DNA from: Gemmatimonadales bacterium
Lineage (GTDB): Bacteria; Gemmatimonadota; Gemmatimonadetes; Gemmatimonadales; JACORV01
Length of the DNA: 64,000 nt
Direction: 5' to 3'
NCBI GenBank assembly: GCA_035502185.1
Contig: DATJUT010000113.1
Coordinates: forward strand, 1-64,000
Positions 1 to 8,887 of this stretch are shown one piece after another. Numbering within the stretch: position 1 is the first letter of the stretch; the number at the start of each line of letters is the position of its first letter. The position numbers and the translations under genes are program-made. The notes below the pieces were generated by a model. The model worked only from the letters and a program-made list of their open reading frames with translations. It had not been told where the DNA came from and did not search any database.

Positions 1-16
1 CGGCCGCGCCGCTCAC
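1..16 (-). CDS. Start of a gene cut by the window edge (possible TldE/PmbA partner)
   Basis: Only five codons are visible. A GTG codon on the minus strand at 16-14 overlaps the TldD stop codon in a GTGA junction, the arrangement used many times in this window. TldD-type proteins normally act with a TldE/PmbA partner, and such genes are often adjacent, so the lost gene may be that partner. This is inferred from position only; no protein similarity can be judged from five residues. Confidence 0.3.
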
Positions 17-1410
17 CCGCCCACCTCGCCCCCCACCAGCAGCTCGGCGAACCGCACGTGCGGCGCGCCCTCGGTCACCGGCAGCGGCGACTGGCCGCCC
101 TTGCCGCACCCGCCGCCGGTCTTGTTGAAGCGGAAGTCCCCCGCCAGCCGGTCGATGCTCTGCAACGACTTGAACAGGTTGCCGCCCAGCACCACGTCCT
201 TCACCATCTCCGCGACCTTCCCGTCGCGGATCATGAACCCGTGCGCCGCCGAGAACGAGAAGTTCTCGAGGAACGTCTGGCCCCCGATCCAGTCCACGGC
301 GTACACGCCGAGCTTGACGTCGGCGATCAGGTCCTCGAAGCTGCCGCTCCCGCCCTCGATGTAGGTGTTGGTCATCCGCACGATCGGCGGAAAGCGGAAG
401 TTGATCGCGCGCGCGTTGCCGGTGGGCTGCTCTCCCATCTTCGCCGCGGTTTCGCGCGAGTGCAGGCGCCCCACCAGGATCCCGTTCTCGATCAGGCGGG
501 TGTTGCGGGTGGGCGTGCCCTCGTCGTCGTACGGCAGCGTGCCCCTGAGCCCCGCCGCGCTGCCGTCGTCGCCGATGTTGACGATGTCGCTGCCGAAGCG
601 GCGCCCGAGCGTCATCATCTCCCGGGCCTGCGGATTCTCGTAGACGAAGTCCGCCTCGGAGAGGTGGCCGAACGCCTCGTGCACGAACACGCCCGCGAGC
701 CGCGGATCGAGGACCACCGGATAGGTGCCGCCCTTGACGCTCGGGGCCGCGAGCAGCCGCACCGCCATCTCGGCCGCCTTGCGGAACATCGCCTCCAGCC
801 CCTGCACGCTGCGCCACCCCCGGCGCAGGGCCACGCCGTCGTGGTAGCGCTCGATGGTGTCGCCGTCCCGCGCCGTGGCGAGTCCCGAGACGCCGACCTC
901 GGGGCGCAGCTCGTGGAGCCACGTCCCCTCGCTGTTGGCGAAGTACCACTCGGTCCGCTCGTCCGCGTAGCCGGACTGCGTGTCGGCGATCTTCGGCGAG
1001 GCGGCGAGCATCACGCCGTTGAGCCCCTCGAGGTAGCGCCGCTTCTCCGCCAGCGGGATCTCGACCGGGTCGCCGTCGATCTCGGGCACGACCTCGTCCA
1101 CGCGCGGCTCGACCGGCGCGAGCACGATCGGCTCGTCGAGGACGACCGCCCGGGACGCCGACTCCGCCGCCTCGACCATCCTGGGCAGGTCGTCCAGGCT
1201 GGTGAACGTCGCCACCCCCCACCCGTGGCCCCGGTGCAGCACGCGCACGCAGCCGCCCGCGTCCACGCTCTCGGCGGCCACCTCGAGACGGCGGCCCCGG
1301 AAGCCCACCCGGCTCGTTCGCCGCCGCTCGAAGCGCACCTCGGCGTAGCCGGCGCGCGTGCACTTCAGCGCCTCGGTGAGCCGGTCGCGCATCCCGTCCG
1401 CCGCGCTCAC
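13..1410 (-). CDS. tldD: TldD family metalloprotease
   Basis: This is a TldD/PmbA-family zinc metallopeptidase of about 465 residues. The family degrades unfolded peptides and matures some modified peptides, acting as a heterodimer with TldE. The HExxxH zinc motif is visible as HEAFGH near residue 244, and the glycine-rich C-terminal stretch typical of TldD (GGGCGKGG) is present. The GTG at 1410 overlaps the TGA of the upstream phosphoribosyltransferase (GTGA), so the two are probably translationally coupled. An ATG at 1392 is the alternative start. The family call is firm; the physiological substrate is unknown. Confidence 0.9.
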   Translation of the reverse strand: MSAADGMRDRLTEALKCTRAGYAEVRFERRRTSRVGFRGRRLEVAAESVDAGGCVRVLHRGHGWGVATFTSLDDLPRMVEAAESASRAVVLDEPIVLAPVEPRVDEVVPEIDGDPVEIPLAEKRRYLEGLNGVMLAASPKIADTQSGYADERTEWYFANSEGTWLHELRPEVGVSGLATARDGDTIERYHDGVALRRGWRSVQGLEAMFRKAAEMAVRLLAAPSVKGGTYPVVLDPRLAGVFVHEAFGHLSEADFVYENPQAREMMTLGRRFGSDIVNIGDDGSAAGLRGTLPYDDEGTPTRNTRLIENGILVGRLHSRETAAKMGEQPTGNARAINFRFPPIVRMTNTYIEGGSGSFEDLIADVKLGVYAVDWIGGQTFLENFSFSAAHGFMIRDGKVAEMVKDVVLGGNLFKSLQSIDRLAGDFRFNKTGGGCGKGGQSPLPVTEGAPHVRFAELLVGGEVGG

Positions 1411-1958
1411 GGCGCCGGCTTGCGCAGCGGGAGGCCCGCTTCGCCGAGCGCGGCCTCGTAGTCGGGACGGACCACCAGCTGGCCCTCCGCGATCACCCAG
1501 CGGTCCCACGGCAGAATGATGAACGCGTCGGTCTTGAGCGCGTGGTAGTCGGGCTTGAAATCGCCGCACTGGAACGAGACGGCGGTCCGCAGGGCCGCGG
1601 CGCCCTCCTCCTTCATCACCGACGCGGCGAGCCGCATCGTGTCGCCCGAATCGCAGGTTTCGTCCACCAGCAGCACCTTCCGCCCCCGCGGGCTGAGCGA
1701 GGGGCGCGAGACCAGCGCCGGCGCCTCGCCCTCGTGCTGCCGCGTGGCCGTGATCGAGGCGAAGTCGCAGCGCAGGATGCTGGCGATCACCGCCCCCGGG
1801 ATCACCCCCGCCCGCGCGATGCCCACCACCAGGTCGGGCTGGTAGTCGCGCGAGACCTTCAGCGCGAGGCCCCGGCACAGCTCGCCGAAGAACGGCCAGT
1901 CCACCTCCATCACGCTGCGAGCCTGGGGCGACTTCGGAGCCTTCCGCGTTCCGGCCAT
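1407..1958 (-). CDS. Phosphoribosyltransferase domain protein
   Basis: A type I phosphoribosyltransferase fold protein of about 183 residues. The PRPP-binding loop is visible as VLLVDETCDSGDT, preceded by a hydrophobic strand and followed by a second strand ending in FIILPWDRW. Family members transfer ribose-5-phosphate from PRPP to a purine, xanthine or related base, or act as regulators. The exact substrate cannot be read from the sequence; it resembles the xanthine/guanine type in length. The start at 1958 was chosen because it lies 44 bases downstream of a plausible -10; an ATG at 1910 is an alternative. It leads a two-gene unit with tldD. Confidence 0.8.
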   Translation of the reverse strand: MAGTRKAPKSPQARSVMEVDWPFFGELCRGLALKVSRDYQPDLVVGIARAGVIPGAVIASILRCDFASITATRQHEGEAPALVSRPSLSPRGRKVLLVDETCDSGDTMRLAASVMKEEGAAALRTAVSFQCGDFKPDYHALKTDAFIILPWDRWVIAEGQLVVRPDYEAALGEAGLPLRKPAP

Positions 1959-2001
1959 GGGACCTGCGCGTGGTGAGTGAGCGTGCCTGGGCAGCACCGA
2001 C

Positions 2002-2030
2002 ACCATAACCCGTAGGTTAGCCGTTGCCAA
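2002..2030 (-). promoter_or_regulatory. Putative sigma70-type promoter for the phosphoribosyltransferase-tldD pair
   Basis: On the minus strand, TTGGCA (5 of 6 matches to the -35 consensus) is separated by 17 bases from TATGGT (4 of 6 matches to the -10). It lies 44 bases upstream of the chosen ATG and inside a divergent gap. Pattern match only. Confidence 0.4.
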
Positions 2031-2060
2031 GCGGTTGGCCGATTACTATCTTGCCGCTCC

Positions 2061-2525
2061 ATGGGTCTCTTCCGGCGTCTCTTGGGCGGCCGGGGTGCCG
2101 ACGACCGACCGATCAAGCCGCAGCGCCTGGACTACCTCAACGAAGCCCTGGCCCTCGAACGCCAGGGAGACTACGACGCGGCCATCACCAGCTACCGGCT
2201 CGCGCTGCGCGATCACCCGAGGGAGCCCCGCATCCTCCAGAACCTGGCGATCGCCCTGAGCCGCACGGGCAACAGCGAGGACGCCATCCGGCACTACCGC
2301 CTGGCGCTCGAGGGCGATGCCAGCCTCGCCGGCGCGCACTACGGCCTGGCGTTCCTGCTGCTCAAGCGCGGCGACACCGACGGCGCGACCCACCACCTCA
2401 AGGCCTTCCTCGGCAACCCGCCGCGCGGCGTCGATGCGCAGAAGTGGATCGGCCACGCGGAGCAGGCGCTCCGCGACCTCGCCTCCGCGTCCCAGCAGCG
2501 GTCCGCGGGCCTGGAAGGCGCCTGA
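2061..2525 (+). CDS. Small tetratricopeptide-repeat protein
   Basis: A 154-residue soluble protein built largely of TPR motifs. Three helix pairs are visible from about residue 24 to 125, with the usual small/large hydrophobic spacing (for example ALALERQGDYDAAITSYRLA). No signal peptide or enzymatic domain is present. TPR proteins mediate protein-protein contacts; the partner is unknown. The stop codon overlaps the beginning of the downstream lipoprotein reading frame, so the two are probably co-translated. Confidence 0.8.
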   Translation: MGLFRRLLGGRGADDRPIKPQRLDYLNEALALERQGDYDAAITSYRLALRDHPREPRILQNLAIALSRTGNSEDAIRHYRLALEGDASLAGAHYGLAFLLLKRGDTDGATHHLKAFLGNPPRGVDAQKWIGHAEQALRDLASASQQRSAGLEGA

Positions 2526-2527
2526 CC

Positions 2528-3271
2528 ATTCGCCGCGCCACGCCGCTGTTGGCGTGCGCCCTCACCGTGCTGGGAGCCGCCTGCCAGGGCTACAGCACCG
2601 ACTTCTCCGCGCCCGTGGCCATCGCGATCGTCACCAGCCGGGCGCTCCCGATCAGGCTGGAGGACGACGATACGCTCCGGGTCGGCGTCGTCGTGCTCGA
2701 TCGCGCCGGCGACTCCGTGCCGGGCGCCCACGTGCAGCTGCTCTCGCTCGACCCCGACACCGTCGCCGTGGACACCACCACGCTCGCCATCACGGGCGTG
2801 CGGCCGGGAACGGGGCGCGTGATCGCGATCTCGAACAGCCTCCAGTCGGCCCCGCTCGTGATCACCGTGGTGCCCGCGCCCGACTCGCTCAAGCAGGTCA
2901 GCGCGGCCGACTCCACCGTGGCCGCGGCTGACAGCGTGTCCGGGCCCTTGATCGTGCAGCTGCTCGACACCCACACCGACACCGTGCCGAAGGGGCTCAA
3001 CTGGGGCCTCTCCCTGGGCGACACCGTGCGGTTCGCGATCCTGTTCCCGACGTTCGACAGCCTCCAGGTGGCCACGGTCACCCTCGGCAACGACTCGCTC
3101 GCGGCCACGGTCCTCACCAGCGCCGCGACCCCGGGCATCGCGGCGACGGTGGTGCGGCGCCAGGGCGCGCCGCCGCAGCCCGACTCCGTCGTGGTGCAGG
3201 CCACGGCCCGTCGCGCGGTGGGCACCGCGGTGCGCGGCTCTCCCGTCCTGTTCATCGTGCGGTTCCAGTAG
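2528..3271 (+). CDS. Lipoprotein with bacterial Ig-like domain
   Basis: An exported protein of about 248 residues. The N-terminus reads as a short arginine-rich segment, a hydrophobic core and a cysteine (LTVLGAAC), which fits a lipoprotein signal although the lipobox is not perfect. The body is beta-rich and resembles Ig-like (BIG_2-type) domains, with a D/V/T-rich pattern. The start is uncertain: no ATG, GTG or TTG precedes the signal peptide after the upstream stop. GGAAGG at 2513-2518 lies 9 bases before an ATT at 2528. A TTG at 2549 would give a truncated signal peptide. Function unknown; probably surface-anchored. Confidence 0.65.
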   Translation: MRRATPLLACALTVLGAACQGYSTDFSAPVAIAIVTSRALPIRLEDDDTLRVGVVVLDRAGDSVPGAHVQLLSLDPDTVAVDTTTLAITGVRPGTGRVIAISNSLQSAPLVITVVPAPDSLKQVSAADSTVAAADSVSGPLIVQLLDTHTDTVPKGLNWGLSLGDTVRFAILFPTFDSLQVATVTLGNDSLAATVLTSAATPGIAATVVRRQGAPPQPDSVVVQATARRAVGTAVRGSPVLFIVRFQ

Positions 3272-3281
3272 GGACGGGCCC

Positions 3282-5114
3282 GTGTCCACTCCCGCGCCGC
3301 GAGGCACGCTCACCCGACTGTTCTACGACGCCGTGGAGCGCCACGGCCACAAGCCCAAGGCGGTGGCGTGCAAGCCCGCGGGCGGCCCGTGGCGGTCCCT
3401 CACGCACCAGGAGCTGGCGCAGCGGGTGCTGCGGGCCGGCCTGGCGTTGCGGCGGCTCGGGGTGCGGCGCGGCGACCGGGTGGCGATCCTCTCGGAGAAC
3501 CGTCCCGGCTGGCTGGTCGCGGACTTCGCCTGCCTGGCCGTGGGCGCGAGCGACGTGCCGGTCTACCCCACGCTCCCGGCGCGGCAGCTCGACTACATCC
3601 TCAAGGACGCGGGCGTCGTGGCGATCTTCGTCTCCAGCGCGCCCCAGCTGGCCAAGATCCAGGAGCTCCGGGGCGAGCTGCCGGCGCTGCGGCACGTGAT
3701 CGCGATGGACCCCGACGCGAGGGGCCCCGGCGTGATCGGGCTGGCGGAGCTGTACGCGATGGGTGCCGAGCTCGAGTCGGCGGCCGAAGCGGCGCGCTTC
3801 CAGGCGGAGGCGCTCACCGCCGACCCCGACGACGTCGCCACCATCATCTACACCTCGGGGACCACCGGCGACCCGAAGGGCGTGATGCTCACCCACGACA
3901 ACATCTGGTCGAACGTGATGGGCGCGCTCGAGTCCTTCGACGTCGGGCCGACGGACTCCACGCTGAGCTTCCTGCCGCTGTCGCACATCTTCGAGCGGAT
4001 GGCCGGCCACTTCCTGATGTTCCACGCCGGCGCCACCATCCACTACGCCGAGAGCATCGACACCGTCCCCGCGAACCTGATGGAGGTCGGACCGACCATC
4101 GTGACCTCGGTCCCGCGCCTCTACGAGAAGATGTACGCCCGGGTGCTGGAGAACGCGCTCGCCGGCGGGCCGATCAAGAAGCGGATCTTCTTCTGGGCGA
4201 AGGACGTCGGCGAGCGGTGGGCCGACCACGTGCTCGCGGGCGAGCGGCCCCCCACGCTGCTCGGCCAGCGGTACGCGCTGGCGCAGCGGCTGGTGTTCTC
4301 GAAGCTCAAGGCCCGCACCGGTGGGCACATCCGGTTCTTCGTGTCGGGTGGGGCCCCGCTCCCGCCCGACATCGCGAAGTTCTTCTACGCGGCCGGCCTG
4401 CCGATCCTCGAGGGCTACGGCCTGACGGAGACCTCGCCGGTCATCTGCGTGAACCTGCTGGAGCGCGTGCGCATCGGCACCGTGGGACCCGCCATCCACG
4501 GCGTCGAGGTGCGCCTCGGTCCGGACGGCGAGATCCTCACCCGCGGCCGCCACGTGATGAAGGGCTACTTCAACCAGCCCGAGGCCACCCGCGAGGCGCT
4601 GGATCCCGACGGCTGGTTCCACACCGGCGACATCGGCGAGCTGGACGCGGCCGGCTGCCTCAGGATCACCGACCGCAAGAAGGACCTCATCGTCACGGCG
4701 GGCGGCAAGAACGTGGCACCGCAGCCGATCGAGCAGATGGTCAAGCACAACAAGTACGTCGCCAACGCCGTGATGCTGGGCGACCGGCGGAAGTTCTGCA
4801 TCATGCTGGTGGTGCCGAACTTCGACCAGCTGGAGCGCTGGGCCGTCTACAAGCAGCTCGCCTTCGCCAATCACCGCGGCCTGATCAAGCTGCCCGAGGT
4901 CCGGGCCAAGATGGAGCGCGAGGTGATGAAGATGCTGCCCGACCTGGCGAGCTACGAAACGCCGAAGAAGATCCTGCTCCTCGAGCACGACTTCTCGATC
5001 GAGAACGGGGATCTCACCCCGACGCTGAAGGTGCGGCGGCGCGTCGTCGAGAAGAGGTACCAGCGGCAGATCGACGCGCTGTACACCGAGAGCCCGCCGG
5101 CGATGATCGACTGA
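3282..5114 (+). CDS. Long-chain fatty-acid-CoA ligase (AMP-forming)
   Basis: An AMP-dependent synthetase of 610 residues that activates fatty acids to acyl-CoA through an acyl-adenylate. The P-loop-like motif YTSGTTGDPKG lies near residue 190, the adenine-binding motif GYGLTETSP near 377, GWFHTGDIGELD near 443 and DRKKDLIVTAGGKNVAP near 464. The length and the large N-terminal lobe match the FadD15/long-chain group rather than acetyl-CoA synthetase. It starts with GTG, ten bases after the upstream lipoprotein gene, and may be in the same transcript. Chain-length preference cannot be read from the sequence. Confidence 0.92.
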   Translation: MSTPAPRGTLTRLFYDAVERHGHKPKAVACKPAGGPWRSLTHQELAQRVLRAGLALRRLGVRRGDRVAILSENRPGWLVADFACLAVGASDVPVYPTLPARQLDYILKDAGVVAIFVSSAPQLAKIQELRGELPALRHVIAMDPDARGPGVIGLAELYAMGAELESAAEAARFQAEALTADPDDVATIIYTSGTTGDPKGVMLTHDNIWSNVMGALESFDVGPTDSTLSFLPLSHIFERMAGHFLMFHAGATIHYAESIDTVPANLMEVGPTIVTSVPRLYEKMYARVLENALAGGPIKKRIFFWAKDVGERWADHVLAGERPPTLLGQRYALAQRLVFSKLKARTGGHIRFFVSGGAPLPPDIAKFFYAAGLPILEGYGLTETSPVICVNLLERVRIGTVGPAIHGVEVRLGPDGEILTRGRHVMKGYFNQPEATREALDPDGWFHTGDIGELDAAGCLRITDRKKDLIVTAGGKNVAPQPIEQMVKHNKYVANAVMLGDRRKFCIMLVVPNFDQLERWAVYKQLAFANHRGLIKLPEVRAKMEREVMKMLPDLASYETPKKILLLEHDFSIENGDLTPTLKVRRRVVEKRYQRQIDALYTESPPAMID

Positions 5115-5136
5115 CCGGCCGCGCGGACCGGCGGCG

Positions 5137-5733
5137 TTACCGGTCGCGCGCGCCGACCAGGAGGCCGCCGCCCCGCGCCAGGACGGTGACGCCTCCGGGC
5201 TCGGCGTGTTCGTCCTCGACGACCAGCCTCAGGCCCGGCAGCAGCACCCGCGCCGCCTCGCCGAGCCACGCCGGCCCGGCGTGAGCGGCCCCGAGCGCGA
5301 CCGCCCGCAGCTGCGCCGACTTGAACGGGAGTCCCGCCGGGCAGCGGAGCACCGACAGCATCGCCTCCGGCGCGATCCCGGCCGGCGGATTGACGGCCAC
5401 GAAGTGCACGCCGGGAACGAGCGAGCCGATCGCGGCTCCGAAACGCGCCGCGCGACCCACCAGCGCCGCGTAGCCGCCCGGTCCCTCCAGGCCGAGGAAC
5501 GCCGCGAGGGCGGCGGCGTCGTAGTCCGGCGCCCCGGCCGGCTCGCGCGGCTCGGGCTCCGGCGCGCCGAAGTACGCGACGCCGTCCACGACCGGGAACT
5601 CCGCCCGGCACGCGGGACAGCCCACCGCCCCCCGCACGATGCGGCGGCCGTCCATCGCCATCGGCACGGCCACGAGGTACGACTCCGCGTGGTCGCGCGG
5701 GCAGCGGAGAATCTCCGTCAGCTCGATGAACAA
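5137..5733 (-). CDS. Hypothetical protein with Trm112-like zinc-binding N-terminus
   Basis: A 198-residue protein that is last in the minus-strand pterin operon. Residues 5-56 look like a Trm112-type small zinc domain: CPRDH at 11-15 and CPAC at 39-42, followed by the typical FPVVDGVAYF strand. The rest (residues 70-190) is alanine-rich and has a beta-alpha pattern ending in LRLVVEDE that vaguely recalls a methyltransferase core. No SAM-binding glycine motif is present. Trm112 domains usually support methyltransferases, so a degenerate fused partner is possible. Function is not assigned. Confidence 0.6.
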   Translation of the reverse strand: MFIELTEILRCPRDHAESYLVAVPMAMDGRRIVRGAVGCPACRAEFPVVDGVAYFGAPEPEPREPAGAPDYDAAALAAFLGLEGPGGYAALVGRAARFGAAIGSLVPGVHFVAVNPPAGIAPEAMLSVLRCPAGLPFKSAQLRAVALGAAHAGPAWLGEAARVLLPGLRLVVEDEHAEPGGVTVLARGGGLLVGARDR

Positions 5734-5750
5734 GCGCTGCAGCGCGGCCG

Positions 5751-7595
5751 CTAGGGTCTGAACTCGACCCAGGTGATCTTGCCCGCCTCGACCCGGACGT
5801 GCCGGAAGACCTTCCGCCCGTCGATCGCCACGCCGAGATCGTACTCACCCGCGGGCACGTCGCCCACCGCGAAGTGCTCCTGGTACACCGGGTCCGGGTG
5901 CGCCTTGTCGCCGTAGGTCTCCGCGTACAGGAAGGGCGTCTCCTGGGGCTCGGGCTTGACGAGCCCGTAGATCCGGGCCTGCGGCACCGGCCGGCCCGCC
6001 GCGTCCCACACCCGGCCGGCCACGACGCCGGTCTCGGGCAGCGGCTCGATCCACAGCTCCGGGTTGGCGGTGTACGGCGGGTAGCGCTGCGCCGAATCCA
6101 CGATCGCCTGCACCTGCTCCGTCGGGGCGACGTGCACCTCGAGGTGCAGGTGCTCGTTGGTGGCGCGTCCGGTGTTGCCCACCTGCGCGATCACCTCGCC
6201 GCGCGTCACGCGCTGCCCCACCGAGACCAGCAGCCGCGAGTTGTGGTAGTAGGTCGAGAACAGGTGCATCGCGACGCCGTCCACCGTGACGGTGGAGTCG
6301 TGGCGGATGGCGACGGTGAGCGCGCCCCGCTCCGCGGGCCCCGCCCACACCACGACGCCGGAGCCGATCGCGTGCACCGGAGTGCCGCGCGGGTTGTTGA
6401 ACTCGACGCCCTGGTGCTGCTGGAAGTTGCCGCCCATCGTCGAGCCGTACCGGTAGGTCTGGTCGATGAACGGCTGGTCGGCGAGCGCGATGGGGCGGGC
6501 GAAGATCGAGTGGCGCAGCGGGGCGGGGGCGGCCACGCCGGCGGTGTCGCCGGCGGCGAGGCACGCGTCGGGCTGCGCACCCAGGAGGCCGCACGCCGTG
6601 CCGAAGATGGTGTCGCCCGGCTCCCCCGGCGGCGGCGGCAGCACCGCGTAGACGTCGCGCGAGCGCGCGGTCGCGCCCGGCGTCCACATCGCGAAGCCCA
6701 GGCGGCTGGTGGTCAGGAACGCCCCCGAGCTGGTGGCCCCGGCGCACATCAGGTGGCCGCATCCCGCCAGGTCGCGTACCGCCCGGCCCGCGGGCGGGGC
6801 GTCGCGCATCAGCACGGTGGAGCACTGCCAGTAGGCCTTCACCTCCCGGCGCTTGGGGTGCAGGCTGCCCGGGCACTGCTCGCCGCCCAGCACCAGCGGC
6901 ACCACCGCCTTCTCCCCTGTGACCACGAAGATCGCCCGCACCCTCGCGCCGAGGGCCGGAACCGGCGACGGATCGGCGGGCTCCCGGGCCACGCGCGGCC
7001 GCCAGCGGACGAGGCCGCGCAGGGTGGAGACCCACAGGCCGGTGTCCCGCGCGGGCGCGATGGCGAGCACGTACGGGCTGGGCAGCCCGAGCGGGCCGCT
7101 GTCGGTCACCGCGCGCCAGGTGACGCCCCGGTCCGGCGTGTACTTGATCCCGTCCGCCGTGGCGACGTACAGCGTGTCGCCCCGGAACACCATGCCGTCG
7201 GGGGCGACGTACTGCCACTTGGGGCCGAGCGCCCGGTACTCCCAGTTCTGCCAGGTCCGGCCGCCGTCGCGGGTGACGCCCCAGCCGTTGCCCACCGTGC
7301 CGTACCACACGTCGCCCCGCGGCCCGAACGCGAAGGCGTGCACGTAGTCGAACGACAGCCCGGAGCCGGCCGAGTCGGCGCGCAGGTTCTCCCACGCCGG
7401 CGCCCCCGGCCGCAGCACGTAGACACCCTCGCCGTAGGTGCCGGCCCACACGGTGCCGTCGTCGGCCCGGCCGAGCGCGAGGACCGGCGTCCCCCAGCCG
7501 GTGGGATCGGGGAGCGGTGGCAGGTGCGGGGCGCTCTGGGCGAGAGCGCCGGGCGCCAGCGTGAGGGAAGTCAGCAGCAGCCGCAGCGTTCGCAC
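5751..7595 (-). CDS. Exported beta-propeller plus M23-type peptidase domain protein
   Basis: A secreted protein of 614 residues with a signal peptide ending near residue 19 (GALAQS). Residues 30-230 contain propeller-like sensor repeats (DGTVWAGTYGEGVYVL, GDVWYGTVGNGWGVTRDGG). Residues 390-500 form a LytM/M23 domain with HQGVEFNNPRGTPVHA and HLHLEVH. The first zinc-ligand motif normally reads HxxxD; here the acidic residue is Glu, so peptidase activity is uncertain. A C-terminal beta domain follows, which may be carboxypeptidase-regulatory-like. The GTG start shares one base with the stop codon of the SDR gene (TAGTG). Likely periplasmic; the substrate is probably peptidoglycan or peptide if active. 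Confidence 0.8.
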   Translation of the reverse strand: MRTLRLLLTSLTLAPGALAQSAPHLPPLPDPTGWGTPVLALGRADDGTVWAGTYGEGVYVLRPGAPAWENLRADSAGSGLSFDYVHAFAFGPRGDVWYGTVGNGWGVTRDGGRTWQNWEYRALGPKWQYVAPDGMVFRGDTLYVATADGIKYTPDRGVTWRAVTDSGPLGLPSPYVLAIAPARDTGLWVSTLRGLVRWRPRVAREPADPSPVPALGARVRAIFVVTGEKAVVPLVLGGEQCPGSLHPKRREVKAYWQCSTVLMRDAPPAGRAVRDLAGCGHLMCAGATSSGAFLTTSRLGFAMWTPGATARSRDVYAVLPPPPGEPGDTIFGTACGLLGAQPDACLAAGDTAGVAAPAPLRHSIFARPIALADQPFIDQTYRYGSTMGGNFQQHQGVEFNNPRGTPVHAIGSGVVVWAGPAERGALTVAIRHDSTVTVDGVAMHLFSTYYHNSRLLVSVGQRVTRGEVIAQVGNTGRATNEHLHLEVHVAPTEQVQAIVDSAQRYPPYTANPELWIEPLPETGVVAGRVWDAAGRPVPQARIYGLVKPEPQETPFLYAETYGDKAHPDPVYQEHFAVGDVPAGEYDLGVAIDGRKVFRHVRVEAGKITWVEFRP

Positions 7596-8311
7596 TAGGG
7601 CCTCGGCGCCCAGGTTCCGGGCACGATGTGGAGTTCGGGGATGTGGACCTCGTCGCGCCGGGTGGCGACGAACAGCACGGCCTCGGCGACGTCCTCCGCC
7701 TTGAGCATCCGGGCGCGCTGGGTGAATCCGGGCCTGGCGTCGGGGTCCACCGGATCCCAGAGCGCGGTGTCCACCGGCCCCGGCGACACGAGGGTCGCCC
7801 GGACGCCGGTGTCCCGCAGCTCCTTCTGCAGGACCTCGTGCAGGCCGCGCAGCCCGGTCTTCGCGGCTCCGTACGCGGCGTTGCCCGTGAACGCCTGGTG
7901 GTCCGCCACCGACCCGATCGTCACGATCAGCCCACGGCGGCGCTGGAGCATCGCGGGAAGGAAGGCACGGAGCACCAGGAACGGCGCCACCAGGTTGCCG
8001 GCGAGCTGCGCGGCGAAGGCCTCCGGCGTCGTCTCGACGAGGGCGGCCACCAGGAAGACGCCGGCCACGTTCACCACGACGTCGGGCGCGCCGCGCGCCT
8101 CCAGCACCCGCTGCGCCGCGCGCGCGACGGCCGCCGGGTCCGTGACGTCGCAGGCCAGGTCGGTCCGGCGCTCGTGCTCCGCGTCGGCGAGGCTGCGCGC
8201 CAGCCGCACCACGTGCGCGCCCGCGGCCTGCAGCTCCTCGGCGATGGCGAGCCCGATGCCGCGCGAGGCGCCGGCGACCACGGCGGTGCGTCCCGCCAGG
8301 GGCTGGCTCAT
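7595..8311 (-). CDS. Short-chain dehydrogenase/reductase, candidate sepiapterin-type reductase
   Basis: A classical SDR of 238 residues. The NAD(P) motif is AGASRGIG (residues 13-20), with NVAG at 81-84 and the catalytic triad Ser134, Tyr147 and Lys151 (YGAAK). The start ATG overlaps the folE stop (ATGA). SDR substrates cannot be read from the fold. Because it is locked between GTP cyclohydrolase I and a eukaryote-like 6-pyruvoyl-tetrahydropterin synthase, a sepiapterin/6-pyruvoyl-tetrahydropterin reductase role is the best contextual guess. A general carbonyl reductase is the alternative. Confidence 0.85.
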   Translation of the reverse strand: MSQPLAGRTAVVAGASRGIGLAIAEELQAAGAHVVRLARSLADAEHERRTDLACDVTDPAAVARAAQRVLEARGAPDVVVNVAGVFLVAALVETTPEAFAAQLAGNLVAPFLVLRAFLPAMLQRRRGLIVTIGSVADHQAFTGNAAYGAAKTGLRGLHEVLQKELRDTGVRATLVSPGPVDTALWDPVDPDARPGFTQRARMLKAEDVAEAVLFVATRRDEVHIPELHIVPGTWAPRP

Positions 8312-8886
8312 TCGAAGCTGAACGGCCCCTGCACCAGGCGCAGGAACTCGTCGCGGGTGCGCGAGTCGTCCCGGAACGCGCCTCGCAGCGCCGAGGTGAC
8401 GGTCTTCGAGTGCTGCTTCTCGACGCCGCGCATCATCATGCACAGGTGGTAGGCCTCGATCACGACGCCCACGCCGCCGGGCTCGAGCGTGGACTGGAGG
8501 AGGTCCGCGATCTCGTCGGTGAGGCGTTCCTGCACCTGGAGCCGGCGGGCGAAGACGTCCACCACCCGCGCGATCTTCGACAGGCCGACGATCCGTCCCT
8601 TGGGGAGGTAGGCGACGTGCGCCTTCCCGAAGAACGGGAGCATGTGGTGCTCGCACATCGAGTACAGCTCGATGTCGCGGACCAGCACCATGCTCTCGTG
8701 CGGCTCCTCGAACATCGCGTCCCGCACGATCTTCTCCGCATCGATGCAGCAGCCGCGGGTGAGCCAGCGGAGCGAGGCGGCGACGCGGTGCGGCGTCTTC
8801 ACCAGGCCCGGCCGCCTCGGGTCCTCGTCCAGCCGGCGCAGGGTCTCCTCGATCAGCTCCTCGAACGTCGCCTTGGACAGGTCCAC
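8308..8886 (-). CDS. folE: GTP cyclohydrolase I
   Basis: FolE of 192 residues. It converts GTP to 7,8-dihydroneopterin triphosphate, the entry step to folate and biopterin. The zinc-site residues are visible in [21 protein letters not shown] (Cys78, His80 or His81) and in [11 protein letters not shown] (second Cys), and the length is normal for the family. It lies one base downstream of the pterin synthase gene and overlaps the SDR start by ATGA, so the three are one tightly coupled unit. Assignment is secure. Confidence 0.97.
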   Translation of the reverse strand: MDLSKATFEELIEETLRRLDEDPRRPGLVKTPHRVAASLRWLTRGCCIDAEKIVRDAMFEEPHESMVLVRDIELYSMCEHHMLPFFGKAHVAYLPKGRIVGLSKIARVVDVFARRLQVQERLTDEIADLLQSTLEPGGVGVVIEAYHLCMMMRGVEKQHSKTVTSALRGAFRDDSRTRDEFLRLVQGPFSFE

Positions 8887-8887
8887 G

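Noticed and set aside
3252-4988. 578-codon minus-strand open frame opposite the acyl-CoA ligase
   Set aside because: The plus strand carries all AMP-ligase motifs; the antisense frame is His/Arg/Val-rich shadow sequence.
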